NCBI GenBank assembly: GCA_910588185.1
Contig: CAJUQR010000008.1
Coordinates: forward strand, 1-64,000
Length of the DNA: 64,000 nucleotides
Origin: an uncultured Peptostreptococcaceae bacterium
GTDB taxonomy: Bacteria > Bacillota > Clostridia > Peptostreptococcales > Anaerovoracaceae
Reading direction: 5' to 3'
Every line of letters starts with the position of its first letter. Within the stretch, counting starts at the first letter, position 1. A program made the position numbers and the translations under genes. Positions 28,770 through 37,976 of this stretch are shown here, in pieces. Below the pieces are notes generated by a model. That model was not told the origin of the DNA. It saw only the letters and a program-made list of their open reading frames with translations, and searched no databases.

Positions 28770-29723
28770 CTAATAAAAAGTAGCGACTTCTTCCTCCGGT
28801 GCCGTGACCTTATCAACACTTATAACGTGAAATACAGGTCCCTCGCTTTGATACATATGGTTAAATTCTTTCTCAACCTTGGCTGTCATCACAGCCCATC
28901 CTCCATGTTCCAGTTCCTGTGATTTTTGATATTTTGCCACTAAACCGCCAAACTGTATATCCTCAATGCAACATGTCATTATATGTCTTCCGATTACAAA
29001 TTCATCATCGTCAAGACCGCCTCCAAGTAGAGTTCTTCCTTTTATTTTCATGACTTTGCCATAATACTTTTCCTCATCTTCGTTCATATCAGTATACCAT
29101 ATAGCATAATCCTGATCTTTGATCTCTACCAAGGAATCTTCTAAATTATATGGCAGTGGATCTTCAATATTATCAAACTCTATATTATCTTTATCATACT
29201 CATAGATAATCTGACATCTTCTGTTTATGACTCTTACAATTTTATGAAATTCCATCTTGTCCATAGACTTATCGAAATTTTTAAATATTATAGCTTCCGG
29301 AGATTTCATCTTATCAACAGTTAAATTTCGCATATTATTGTTATATGTCAGATATGTTCTTGCATCGGCAAAAGACATCTCCTGATACACTCTAAAATGC
29401 TCAGGCAATACGGCATAAAGATTATCGAGAAGCCACATGCCATTATATTCTATTATAATTCGCTCAAATCCATATTTCTTTTCCAATTCTTTAAGATAGT
29501 TCTCTGTAAGTTCTTCTTCATCATCCAATGTTACTATCTTTACATTTGAAGCTGCAAACTTGATAGGTTCAAGCTCTTTTTCTCCTTCTTCGCATAATAA
29601 AACTAGAGTGTTTTCTCCTCCGTTAAACTGAGGATCCTCCAATGTTTCTTGTATAAAAGTCGTTTTACCAGCATCCAAAAACCCTGTAAATAAATATACG
29701 GGCATTTCTCTAAGATTTGCCAT
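28770..29723 (-). CDS. CobW/COG0523-like GTPase without the CxCC motif
   Basis: A 317-residue P-loop GTPase. Walker A is GFLDAGKTTF at residues 14-23 (VYLFTGFLDAGKTTFIQETL). The metal-chaperone CxCC motif is not present, and LLCEEGEKELEP replaces the expected region. The C-terminal part (about 220-317) is an OB-like domain with RTLLGGGLDDDEFVIGRHIMTCC. It is encoded 17 bases after the His-rich COG0523 gene. I infer a partner in metal handling; the metal and client protein are unknown. Confidence 0.75.
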   Translation of the reverse strand: MANLREMPVYLFTGFLDAGKTTFIQETLEDPQFNGGENTLVLLCEEGEKELEPIKFAASNVKIVTLDDEEELTENYLKELEKKYGFERIIIEYNGMWLLDNLYAVLPEHFRVYQEMSFADARTYLTYNNNMRNLTVDKMKSPEAIIFKNFDKSMDKMEFHKIVRVINRRCQIIYEYDKDNIEFDNIEDPLPYNLEDSLVEIKDQDYAIWYTDMNEDEEKYYGKVMKIKGRTLLGGGLDDDEFVIGRHIMTCCIEDIQFGGLVAKYQKSQELEHGGWAVMTAKVEKEFNHMYQSEGPVFHVISVDKVTAPEEEVATFY

Positions 29724-29740
29724 TTTCGCACTTCCTCCGT

Positions 29741-30787
29741 TTACAGATCAAACAATTTATGAATTGCTTCATGATTTAACTCAGACCCTATTACACACAG
29801 TCTTCCTGTAACTTCCGCTCCTCCTAATCTTACGTCAGGCTCTCCCGGAACATAATCGAAATGTATCCAACTGCCGTCTTCTGCCTCTACTATGCCCTTT
29901 GCCCTAAGTACAAATCCATAAGAATGCTGGTCTTCTAAAGACTTTAGAGCTTGCTCAATATTTTCCACAGTGTATTTTTTAGTAGTCTCTTCACCTATAC
30001 TGTCGAACACTTCATCTGCATGATGGTGATGATGATCGTGGTCATGGCCGCAGCAACAGTGTTCTTCATGATCGTGGTGTTCATGACCGCAGCAACAGTG
30101 TTCTTCATAATCGTGGTGCTCATGATGATCATGTTCATGATGATGCTCATGGCAGTGCTCTTCCTCCAAATGATGAAGAGCTTCTTGCAGTGTATCTTTA
30201 TTCTCAATTGCTGCAAGTACCTGCTTTCCTGAGAGCTTGTCCCACTCTGTCGTAATAATAACAGCATGAGGATTATGTTCTTTTAAAAGGTCTACAACCT
30301 GTTTCATCTTTTCTTCACTTAATTTAGATGTGTGACTCAATATAATAGAACTTGCATGCTCCACCTGATTGTTGAAAAACTCTCCAAAATTTTTCATATA
30401 TATCTTTGCTTTGCCGGCGTCTACAATAGTAGTAAAACCATTTAGCTTAACTTCTTCAATATGCAAATTTTTAACTGCTTCTATAATATCGCTGAGTTTA
30501 CCAACGCCTGATGGTTCAATCAATATCCTCTCTGGTTTAAACTCATCTATAACTTGTCTAAGCGCTTTTCCAAAATCGCCTACCAAACTACAGCAGATAC
30601 ATCCTGAATTCATCTCATTTATTTCAATTCCTGCATCTTTTAAGAATCCTCCGTCAATACCTATTTCACCAAACTCATTTTCAATAAGAACAACTTTTTC
30701 CCCTTTGTAGGCTTCACTTACAAGCTTTTTAATAATAGTAGTCTTTCCTGCTCCTAAAAATCCTGAAAAAATATCTACCTTAATCAT
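29741..30787 (-). CDS. His/Cys-rich COG0523 (CobW/ZNG-like) metal chaperone GTPase
   Basis: COG0523 GTPase of 348 residues from the ATG at 30787 (AAGGG 9 bases upstream); an ATG 9 bases earlier is too close to that site. Walker A is FSGFLGAGKTTIIKKL. The metal motif SGCICC (CxCC) lies near 62-67, and GVGKL/SHTSKL-type GTPase motifs follow. From about 205 to 256 runs an extreme His/Cys stretch with two copies of EEHCCCGH, an expected metal buffer. A CobW C-terminal domain follows (SYGFVLRAKGIVE). Family members insert Zn, Co, Fe or Ni into target enzymes; zinc is the commonest. Confidence 0.88.
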   Translation of the reverse strand: MIKVDIFSGFLGAGKTTIIKKLVSEAYKGEKVVLIENEFGEIGIDGGFLKDAGIEINEMNSGCICCSLVGDFGKALRQVIDEFKPERILIEPSGVGKLSDIIEAVKNLHIEEVKLNGFTTIVDAGKAKIYMKNFGEFFNNQVEHASSIILSHTSKLSEEKMKQVVDLLKEHNPHAVIITTEWDKLSGKQVLAAIENKDTLQEALHHLEEEHCHEHHHEHDHHEHHDYEEHCCCGHEHHDHEEHCCCGHDHDHHHHHADEVFDSIGEETTKKYTVENIEQALKSLEDQHSYGFVLRAKGIVEAEDGSWIHFDYVPGEPDVRLGGAEVTGRLCVIGSELNHEAIHKLFDL

Positions 30788-30962
30788 CTTTATCATCCCT
30801 TTTCTTTATTATCGCTTATTATAACCCAGCTGCAAGGATATATCGCTGGGTTTCAATGAACGCTTCATTGCAATAGCGCCGTAAATATAATCGTGCGTTT
30901 ATTATACCACTTTAACTGTCAAATTAAAAGTGATATACTGGTTATAATATTTTAAAAACTAA
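30788..30962. promoter_or_regulatory. divergent promoter/leader region between COG0523 and BFD genes
   Basis: Minus-strand extended -10 TGGTATAAT (complement near 30902-30910) and a plus-strand -10 TATACT (30934-30939, with TTTAAC 17 bases upstream) face apart. A dyad CACTTTAA...TTAAAAGTG (30908-30932) overlaps both and could be an operator. The minus-strand leader holds two hairpins: CAATGAACGCTTCATTG, and AACCCAGC...GCTGGGTT near 30824-30853. No known riboswitch recognised. Confidence 0.45.
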
Positions 30963-30974
30963 ATGGAGGTTATT

Positions 30975-31166
30975 ATGGATAAAAATTCAAGAGAATATGA
31001 AACATGTGCTTGTCGCCACGTCACAAGAGGGCAAATCGAAGACTTTATCAAAGAAACAGGTATTACAGACCTAAAAGAAATATGCGAAAAGCTAAATATA
31101 GGCAACAAATGCGGCGGATGCAGAGAAATGATAATGGAAATTGCAGACCAATTCGCAAACGCATAA
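30975..31166 (+). CDS. small BFD-like [2Fe-2S] protein
   Basis: A 63-residue protein from the ATG at 30975, with TGGAGGT 4 bases upstream. An earlier ATG at 30963 overlaps that site. The four cysteines are arranged as CAC (near residues 10-12) and CGGC (near 46-49), the bacterioferritin-associated ferredoxin (BFD) pattern, with a helix-turn-helix-like fold between (VTRGQIEDFIKETGITDLKE). Such small stand-alone BFD proteins bind a [2Fe-2S] cluster and move electrons or iron. It is divergent from the metal-chaperone genes, so a role in metal homeostasis is a reasonable guess. Confidence 0.85.
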   Translation: MDKNSREYETCACRHVTRGQIEDFIKETGITDLKEICEKLNIGNKCGGCREMIMEIADQFANA

Positions 31167-31174
31167 TTAAATTA

Positions 31175-31227
31175 AAAGGTGCTTAACCCAAGTGTTTTTC
31201 AATTTACACAAGCGGACAAGCACCTTT
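31175..31227. terminator. terminator after the BFD gene
   Basis: AAAGGTGCTT pairs with AAGCACCTTT, with an inner GTGT/ACAC pairing; it can serve the convergent ABC permease gene as well. Confidence 0.8.
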
Positions 31228-31249
31228 CTTAAATTATTGAGCCTTTATA

Positions 31250-33277
31250 TTATCTGTTTTCACTTACTATCTTATAATATCCGTTGGAAGTGATTCTGTA
31301 AACTATCATGTAAAACATTGCAAATATCAGGAAACTTATAGCTGTTGTCAAAACCAGCAGCCAAGTATTTATCAGGTTAAATAACATAAGCAGCTTCTGA
31401 ATCAAAGGAAATGCAAATGCAAGATGGCATCCTGCCGCTATAAGCGGAAGAAAAAAGACCACAAGTATCTGGGAATTTATACTCTTCCTTATTTCCCTCT
31501 TTGTCATTCCAACTTTCTGCATTATCTCAAATCTGGATTTATCCTCATACCCTTCTGAAATCTGCTTGTAATATATTATCAAGACTGCTGCAAATAGGAA
31601 CACTATGCTGAGCATTATTCCAAGGAAAAACAATCCTCCAAAGTTACTGTAAAAATCTTCTTTGTTATAGGCTAAACTTTCACATAAAACGTGATCTATT
31701 TCATTACTTTGATCTACAACTTCATAACATTCTTTTCCAATTTCTTTATACATTTCCATCTGTTTCTCATCAGAAATGGAGGTATCAAATCCATAAATCC
31801 ATTTAAAAACCATCATATTCTGCTCAGAGCTTTCAAAAGGTTTCACACAATTTTCAAAGTCATCCACCACAACAAATAACGTCGGTATTATGTTCATAGC
31901 CGCATCTGGATCATCTATGAATTCGCCTAGAACCTTGATTACTTTAAGAGATTTTCCGCCTTCTAGCCCTAAATATTCATGGTTATATTCTCCATGTGTT
32001 ACATATATCATCGCCTCATCTCTTTTGAGCTTCTCATCTTTGCCAAGTATTTTATTATAGTCTTCAAGTGAAATGAAACACAACTGATATAAATCATCGA
32101 CCGAGTTCATATCTATTCCTTCGTCTTTCACATCAGTATTGATTTTTCCATCAGCTTCAACGAAAGCAATGACTTTGCCATAACTATAGGATATATCATC
32201 TTTAGGATTTGCACCATATTTGTCAGTTACATTATTCATCTTTTCTTTCATAAGCGAGAGATTTTGTTCATTCATGTCACCCGCCGAATGAAAAGCTACT
32301 TCAGTCATAATATCTCTTGGAAACCTCTTATTTAGAGCATCTTCCTCTCCAAAATACAGACATGAAGTAGATGCTATCATTACAAGTACCATCGTTCCCA
32401 AAATACATATGGATGCAAGTCCTGCTCCATTTCTCTTCATTCTATACGCCATAGATGAAACAGACACAAAATGATTAGCTTTATAATAGTATTTTTTATT
32501 TTTCTGCAAAATTCTACAAAGTACCACTGAGCCCGTTATGAATAGAAGATATGTTCCGAGTATTACCATTATAACAGCTATAAAAAACCATGCTAATGCT
32601 GATAGCGGATCTTTTATAGATACTGCCAAATAATAGGCTGCTCCAAGAAGCACAAGACCTATCAGTGCAAATACAAAGTTACCTTTAGGTTTCTTTTCGC
32701 CGAAGTTCTCACTTCTGAGCATCTCAACAGGATTTGATAGCTTAACACGGATCAGCGAATTGACCAATATAAGCAAAAATATTATGCAAAACGAAATAAG
32801 TGTCCTTATAACTGCGTCAACTGAAACAGATATGGCATAACTAACTGAGCTTTTCATTATATTTATAAGCCCAAGTTCTGCAAATTTAGAAAATACTATT
32901 CCAAAGCCAAGTCCTGCTACCAGTGAAAATACAGCTACTATTATACTTTCCCACAGTAAAATTTTACTTATATTAAACTTATCCATTCCAAGGATATTAT
33001 AAAGTCCGAATTCCTTTTTCCGCCTGCGCATCAAAAACGAATTGGTGTAAAACAAAAATATAGTCGAAAATATAGCTATAATCCAGCTTCCCAAATCTAA
33101 CATAACCTGAAGAGATTGATTGCCTCTCATGGTGCTGAATACAGGTGTATCTGACAGGAATGTTATTATATAATGCATCATGATCATACCTATACACGTC
33201 AATATATATGGCAGATACAATCTCTTGTTCTTTTTCATTCCTGTTAATGCTAATTTAGGGTAAAATCCTGCCTTCAT
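31250..33277 (-). CDS. ABC transporter permease, FtsX/BceB-like
   Basis: A 675-residue permease with the BceB layout: four membrane segments near the start (GMKKNKRLYLPYILTCIGMIMMHYI onward), several more to about residue 300, a large extracellular domain of about 200 residues (roughly 310-520), and the last membrane helices. RYKQ-type KSRFEIMQKVGMTKREIRKSI near 585-605 is the FtsX coupling segment. Relatives protect against cell-wall-active peptides such as bacitracin by freeing their targets. It overlaps the ATPase gene by one base. Whether it works here is doubtful because the ATPase gene is frameshifted. Confidence 0.9.
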   Translation of the reverse strand: MKAGFYPKLALTGMKKNKRLYLPYILTCIGMIMMHYIITFLSDTPVFSTMRGNQSLQVMLDLGSWIIAIFSTIFLFYTNSFLMRRRKKEFGLYNILGMDKFNISKILLWESIIVAVFSLVAGLGFGIVFSKFAELGLINIMKSSVSYAISVSVDAVIRTLISFCIIFLLILVNSLIRVKLSNPVEMLRSENFGEKKPKGNFVFALIGLVLLGAAYYLAVSIKDPLSALAWFFIAVIMVILGTYLLFITGSVVLCRILQKNKKYYYKANHFVSVSSMAYRMKRNGAGLASICILGTMVLVMIASTSCLYFGEEDALNKRFPRDIMTEVAFHSAGDMNEQNLSLMKEKMNNVTDKYGANPKDDISYSYGKVIAFVEADGKINTDVKDEGIDMNSVDDLYQLCFISLEDYNKILGKDEKLKRDEAMIYVTHGEYNHEYLGLEGGKSLKVIKVLGEFIDDPDAAMNIIPTLFVVVDDFENCVKPFESSEQNMMVFKWIYGFDTSISDEKQMEMYKEIGKECYEVVDQSNEIDHVLCESLAYNKEDFYSNFGGLFFLGIMLSIVFLFAAVLIIYYKQISEGYEDKSRFEIMQKVGMTKREIRKSINSQILVVFFLPLIAAGCHLAFAFPLIQKLLMLFNLINTWLLVLTTAISFLIFAMFYMIVYRITSNGYYKIVSENR

Positions 33278-34034
33278 TATCTCTCACCACCCGCCTGCAA
33301 CATAGTAAGAGTATCGGAAATCTTTTGGTAAAGCTGCTGACTTGTGCCATTTCCCTTGTAAACTTGATGGAATACCTCTCCATCTTTAATAAACAATACT
33401 CTACTGGCATGGCTTGCCGCTTTAACTGAATGTGTTACCATCAATATGGTCTGACCATTATTATTGATGTCCCCAAACAATCTCAAAAGTTCGTCTGTCG
33501 ACTTAGAATCAAGCGCACCTGTAGGTTCATCCGCCAATATTATCTTAGGATTTGTAATAAGAGCTCTCGCTACTGCCGCACGTTGTTTTTGTCCCCCTGA
33601 TACCTCATACGGATATTTTCTTAAGAGCTCTGAAATCCCCAGTCTCGGCGCTATTAATTTAAGGCGCTTGTTCATTTCTTCATAACTCTTTCCTGCCAGT
33701 ACCAGCGGCAGATATATATTATCTGCAATGGTAAAAGTATCAAGCAAATTAAAGTCCTGAAATACAAATCCCAAATTATCCCTTCTAAATGCTGCAATTG
33801 ACGCTTCTTTTATTTTAGTTAAATCGTTGCCGTCCAAAACTACACTGCCGCTCGTAGGTTTATCCAGCGCTGCCAATATGTTGAGCAAAGTAGTCTTTCC
33901 AGAACCTGACTCTCCCATTATTGCTACATATTCCCCGTCCTCAACACTGAAATTAACATTTTTAAGAGCTCTTTATTTCCGCCAAAGCGAGTAGTATATA
34001 CTTTTTTTAATCCGTTAACTTCCAAAATACTCAT
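33277..34034 (-). pseudogene. BceA-like ABC ATPase gene with a frameshift near its start
   Basis: The reading frame from ATG at 34034 (RBS GGGAGG) encodes the normal BceA beginning MSILEVNGLKKVYTTRFGGNK, then shifts frame near 33966-33977 and stops. The other frame continues ALKNVNFSVEDGEYVAIMGE into a complete ATPase body (213 residues from the in-frame ATG at 33918). That body has Walker A GESGSGKTT, the signature VSGGQKQR, Walker B IILADEPT and the H-loop THS. The join is one base short (or two too many). The remaining ATG would start at Walker A and lose the first beta strands. It is either a real inactivating mutation or an assembly/sequencing error. Confidence 0.85.
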
Positions 34035-34078
34035 TTTATAAAAATCCTCCCTTGTGAATTTCTATATTTACTTTAACA

Positions 34079-34121
34079 AAAAAGAGAATTGATTGCCATT
34101 ACATAGGCTTACAATTCTCCT
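34079..34121 (-). terminator. terminator after the sensor kinase gene, with TGTAA direct repeat in the loop
   Basis: GAGAATTG and CAATTCTC pair, followed on the minus strand by TTTTTT. The loop contains TGTAAgcctaTGTAA, two direct repeats at a 10-base period, just upstream of the ABC genes. Confidence 0.7.
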
Positions 34122-34157
34122 TGAACTTCTAACAATGATGTAAGATTTAATAAAACT

Positions 34158-35177
34158 TTATTCAAATTCTATTTTCTGTTGCTCAAGATTTATCCTCACA
34201 GTAGTACCTTCGCCTATCTTAGATTCTGCCGTTATATTGTGCCCCAAATTACGGCATATTCTTCTGCATAAATATAAGCCTATACCACTTGCTTTTTTAT
34301 AAAGCCGCCCATTATATCCCGTGTATCCTCTCTCAAATATACGAGGCAAATCCTCTGAGGCTATTCCTATCCCCGTGTCTGTTATACATAAAGTTTTAGG
34401 CTCTTCAAGGCTTATGGTTATAAAACCTTGCCTTGTATATTTTAAAGAATTAGAAAGCACCTGTTCAACAACAAAAGAAAGCCATTTTTCATCGGTAATC
34501 ACCTTAGCATCAATAGGTTCATAATTCAGTACAATTTTTCTCATTATAAATTCACTTGAGAATTTTTTAATCGCCTGTTTAACTATACTATCTAAATCAT
34601 ATTCCTTTATCAAATAATCTGTATCTTCAGAGTCAAGCCTTAAGAACATCAAAACCATATCTACATATTGTTCTATTCTGAAAAGTTCAGAAGACATGCG
34701 TCTTGCAAAATCAGTATCTTCATTCTGCAAATTAAGTTTCATAGAAGCTATGGGAGTTTTAATCTGATGTGCCCATATAGTATAATAATCCACCATATTC
34801 CAGTACTTTTTATTCATCTCACTTATAAGCTGTCTATGTTCGTCGCACAGCATATTGACTATATCTATATAATCCTCTTCACTTATTTCATCTGTATAGG
34901 GAAAAGAATTTATCAGAGTGGCCGAAAGAGTTTTGATTCTCATAAGCTCTTTATGCTTAGAAAATACTTTCTTCAAATCAAATATAAAAATACCTATTCC
35001 TACTATGCTGCAAATTATAACAGGATATAATACTGCTAAAATCGGAAGTCTATACAACAAAAAAGAAGTTAAAAATATAAAAGAAAATATTAAAAAAACG
35101 ATTATAATGGTCTTTCTATATTTAAAATAGCTTTTTACAAACTGTATTTTTTCTCTGTTATATATACTATTATCCAA
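34158..35177 (-). CDS. intramembrane-sensing histidine kinase, BceS-like
   Basis: A 339-residue kinase with two close membrane helices (about residues 23-41 and 46-66) and almost no extracellular loop, the intramembrane-sensing type that needs its ABC transporter for signal input. The phosphoacceptor H-box is WAHQIKTPIASM (near 135-146). N-box VLSNSLKYT and the G1/G2 ATP-lid motifs DTGIGI and ASGIGLYL are present. The start is TTG and overlaps the response regulator by 8 bases. If the ATPase is truly broken, this kinase may be uncoupled from its sensor. Confidence 0.92.
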   Translation of the reverse strand: MDNSIYNREKIQFVKSYFKYRKTIIIVFLIFSFIFLTSFLLYRLPILAVLYPVIICSIVGIGIFIFDLKKVFSKHKELMRIKTLSATLINSFPYTDEISEEDYIDIVNMLCDEHRQLISEMNKKYWNMVDYYTIWAHQIKTPIASMKLNLQNEDTDFARRMSSELFRIEQYVDMVLMFLRLDSEDTDYLIKEYDLDSIVKQAIKKFSSEFIMRKIVLNYEPIDAKVITDEKWLSFVVEQVLSNSLKYTRQGFITISLEEPKTLCITDTGIGIASEDLPRIFERGYTGYNGRLYKKASGIGLYLCRRICRNLGHNITAESKIGEGTTVRINLEQQKIEFE

Positions 35178-35841
35178 CTATGTAACCTACCCCGAATTTA
35201 GTTTTTATAAAATCATTTAGCCCAGCAGCTTCAAGTTTTTTTCTCAATCTTCCTACATTTACAGTTAAAGTATTTTCATCTATAAAGCTATCTGTCTCCC
35301 AAAGTACTTCCATAAGCCTTTCACGACTTACAACTTTACTCTTATTCTCCATTAAAACCAAAAGAATCTTATATTCATTTTTAGTAAGCTCTATATTTTT
35401 ATCATTATAAACAAGCATGTTACTGCCCGTATTAAGCAGCGCTCCATTATGCTCAATAACAGGTACAGCCGAAGAAAAATTATAAGTTCTCCGTAGCATC
35501 GCTTGAACTTTAGCCATAAGAACACTCTGATCAAAAGGTTTAGATATAAAATCATCTGCTCCCATATTCATTGCCATAATTATGTTCATATTATCAGAAG
35601 CAGAAGATATGAATATTATAGGAACTTTAGATACTTTTCTTATTTCACTGCACCAATAATATCCGTCAAAAAAAGGCAGCCCTATATCCATCAAAATCAA
35701 ATGGGGATTAAATTCTGCAAATTCCTGCATAACGCTTTGAAAATCTTTGATGCATTTTACTGTAAGACCCCAAGCCGTCGCTTGTTTTTCAATTGCTTCT
35801 GCGATTCCCATATCGTCTTCAACAATCAATAACCTATACAT
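35170..35841 (-). CDS. OmpR/PhoB-family response regulator, BceR-like
   Basis: A 223-residue regulator. The receiver domain covers residues 1 to about 120 (acidic pocket ED near 8-9, phospho-Asp in HLILMDIGLPFFDG near 48-61, and Lys in ISKPFDQ near 100). A C-terminal winged helix follows (about 128-222, ELTKNEYKILLVLMENKSKVVSRE). It is the first gene of the module, followed by its kinase and the ABC transporter, and probably activates the transporter genes. No effector other than the neighbouring ABC operon can be deduced. Confidence 0.93.
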   Translation of the reverse strand: MYRLLIVEDDMGIAEAIEKQATAWGLTVKCIKDFQSVMQEFAEFNPHLILMDIGLPFFDGYYWCSEIRKVSKVPIIFISSASDNMNIIMAMNMGADDFISKPFDQSVLMAKVQAMLRRTYNFSSAVPVIEHNGALLNTGSNMLVYNDKNIELTKNEYKILLVLMENKSKVVSRERLMEVLWETDSFIDENTLTVNVGRLRKKLEAAGLNDFIKTKFGVGYIVG

Positions 35842-35904
35842 AATTAATACCCCCTCCCCACTATATTTTTATCAAAATAATATTACCACAAACTATCATT
35901 TACA

Positions 35905-36462
35905 TCAATTAATTGTGGCTAAAAATTCAATGGAAGCTCCGCTATTCCACATGTCATAACAATCTTTCGTACACTTTTCATATTTTTCAAAAAGAGCAAG
36001 AGTTGCCTGCTCATCACCATAAATCTTCCATCTGCCCAAACTCTTATAATTGGAAGCACAATTGTCGATAAATCCTTTAACGTCATCATAAGCATAGCCG
36101 AGAAACAAACCAATCTCATGTGGAAATTCCCCCTCATTATTTATTCTATCAATCAGATGAGTCACACATTTCCCCGGATTTTGGCAAATATAGCCAAACT
36201 GTTCAAGCATGCTCTTTGACGAATCTTTAATCAGAATATCTTGCAATAATTTAATACGAAATACATATATCAAAACTCTATCTTTAGATTTTCTAAGAGG
36301 AAGTACCTTTATGCCGCTTTTATCCAACATACGATTTATTTTTCTCAATATATAAAACATCTCTTCTTCACTATCAAAAGCATAAGAAAATGTGCTTCCT
36401 GCTTTTATTCCTGCAAGAGTGGGAGCACAATACTTTATCATTTTTTCATTGAAGTTCTTCAT
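35905..36462 (-). CDS. DUF3793 family protein
   Basis: About 185 residues from the second ATG (MKNFNEKMIKYCAPTLAGIKAGSTF), which aligns with the usual family start; an upstream ATG would add nine residues without a clear ribosome-binding site. The hallmarks are an N-terminal CAPTLAGIKAGSTFS, LRKSKDRVLIYVFR near 55-70, CVTHLIDRIN, and EFPHEIGLFLGYAYDDVKGFIDN. These proteins recur in anaerobic Firmicutes, often near redox or metal genes. No function is established. It stands alone between the Bce-like module and the Nfn operon. Confidence 0.8.
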   Translation of the reverse strand: MKNFNEKMIKYCAPTLAGIKAGSTFSYAFDSEEEMFYILRKINRMLDKSGIKVLPLRKSKDRVLIYVFRIKLLQDILIKDSSKSMLEQFGYICQNPGKCVTHLIDRINNEGEFPHEIGLFLGYAYDDVKGFIDNCASNYKSLGRWKIYGDEQATLALFEKYEKCTKDCYDMWNSGASIEFLATIN

Positions 36463-36544
36463 TACTTTATCTTTTTTAAATTTAATCATATTTTTATATT
36501 GCGACTAAATTAAAATTAAATTCAAAAAGTTTTGTCTATATCAA

Positions 36545-36568
36545 AAGAGCCTCCCAAATAGGAGACTC
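36545..36568 (-). terminator. terminator of the PFOR/Nfn operon
   Basis: On the minus strand GAGTCTCC pairs with GGAGGCTC (one mismatch) and TTTTG follows, about 20 bases after the nfnB-like stop codon. Confidence 0.7.
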
Positions 36569-36587
36569 TCTCTTAAAATGTAAAATT

Positions 36588-37976
36588 TTATTTACTTAAA
36601 AATTCATCAATACCTGCTGCGGCAACCTTTCCGGCTCCCATAGCTTTGATTACTGTAGCGGCACCTGTTACAGCATCTCCTCCGGCAAATATTCCCGGAC
36701 GATTTGTGCTAGCCGCATCATCTGTTCCGATACCACCTTTACTGTTAGCAGCAAGCTCATTGGTAGTATCAAGTATCAAAGTATTGAGTTTCGTACCTAT
36801 TGCCATTATTACGCAGTCAACATCTAGAATAAAGTTAGAATCTTTGATTTCAACAGGCCTTCTTCTTCCTGAAGCATCAGGTTCTCCAAGCTCCATCTTA
36901 ACACATTCTATACCGCAAACATGACCGTCTTCTGTACCCTTAACAGACACAGGATTAGTCAGATATCTGAAATCGATACCTTCCTCTATCGCATGGTGAA
37001 TCTCTTCTGCTCTTGCAGGAATTTCTTCTGCTGAACGACGATAGATGATATATACATTTTCTGCTCCCATACGCTTAGCACATCTTGCAGCATCCATAGC
37101 TACGTTACCGCCGCCTACTACAGCAATGTTCTTAGCATATTGAATAGGAGTATCGTATTCAGGCAAATATGCTTTCATCAAGTTAATACGAGTCAGATAT
37201 TCGTTAGCCGAGCAAACGCCGAGAAGATTTTCTCCAGGAATCTTCATGAATGCAGGAAGTCCTGCTCCGGTTCCGATGAATACTGATTCAAATCCCTCTT
37301 CTTCCATAAGCTCATCAACAGTAATAGCTCTTCCTACGATGGCATCTGTAACAAACTTAACTCCTTTAGCCTCAAGTTTTGCAACCTCTGCCGCAACGAT
37401 TTCTTTCGGAAGACGGAACTGTGGAATTCCATAAACCAATACGCCGCCTGTCTTATGTAAGCTTTCATATACTGTTACTTCATAACCCTTGTTTATAAGG
37501 TCTCCTGCACATGCAAGACCTGCAGGACCAGCTCCGATTACAGCAACTTTATGTCCGTTGCTCTCTGCCGGTTTTATCTCTTCATCACAGTAATTTGCTG
37601 CATGCCAATCGGCAACAAATCTTTCAAGACGACCTATAGCTACAGGTTCACCTTTCTTACCATGAACGCACTTGCCTTCACACTGATTTTCCTGCGGACA
37701 TACACGACCGCATATTGCAGGCAATGAACTTGTTTCACTTATTATCTGATAAGCCTCTTCAAACTCACCTTCTGCTACCTTTGCAATAAAATCAGGTATC
37801 TTAACCATTACAGGACAACCTGTCATGCAAGGCTTCTTACGACATTTAAGACATCTCATAGCCTCATTTATGGCCATTTCCTCAGTATACCCTTCTGCTA
37901 CTTCAAGGAAATTCTTATTACGAATATCAGGAGCCTGCTCAGGCATAGGATTCTTTTCTCTTACTAAATTAATCAT
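36588..37976 (-). CDS. nfnB: NfnB / homotetrameric GltA-type NADPH oxidoreductase subunit
   Basis: A 462-residue flavoprotein related to glutamate synthase small subunits. Two [4Fe-4S] motifs lie at the N-terminus (CLKCRKKPCMTGCP; CGRVCPQENQCEGKC). The FAD/NADPH Rossmann folds follow (VAVIGAGPAGLACAGDLI; IAVVGGGNVAMDAARCAKRMG), then GGDAVTGAATVIKAMGAGK at the C-terminus. The ATG at 37976 is chosen because an upstream GTG overlaps the AGGAGGT site. Paired with the preceding FNR-like gene it matches NfnB (large subunit), which bifurcates electrons between NADPH, NADH and ferredoxin. A glutamate synthase role is the alternative, but no large subunit is near. Confidence 0.9.
   Translation of the reverse strand: MINLVREKNPMPEQAPDIRNKNFLEVAEGYTEEMAINEAMRCLKCRKKPCMTGCPVMVKIPDFIAKVAEGEFEEAYQIISETSSLPAICGRVCPQENQCEGKCVHGKKGEPVAIGRLERFVADWHAANYCDEEIKPAESNGHKVAVIGAGPAGLACAGDLINKGYEVTVYESLHKTGGVLVYGIPQFRLPKEIVAAEVAKLEAKGVKFVTDAIVGRAITVDELMEEEGFESVFIGTGAGLPAFMKIPGENLLGVCSANEYLTRINLMKAYLPEYDTPIQYAKNIAVVGGGNVAMDAARCAKRMGAENVYIIYRRSAEEIPARAEEIHHAIEEGIDFRYLTNPVSVKGTEDGHVCGIECVKMELGEPDASGRRRPVEIKDSNFILDVDCVIMAIGTKLNTLILDTTNELAANSKGGIGTDDAASTNRPGIFAGGDAVTGAATVIKAMGAGKVAAAGIDEFLSK

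Noticed and set aside
29951..30267. Alternative frames through the His-rich region
   Set aside because: Low-complexity sequence gives open frames on both strands; only the COG0523 frame has family motifs.
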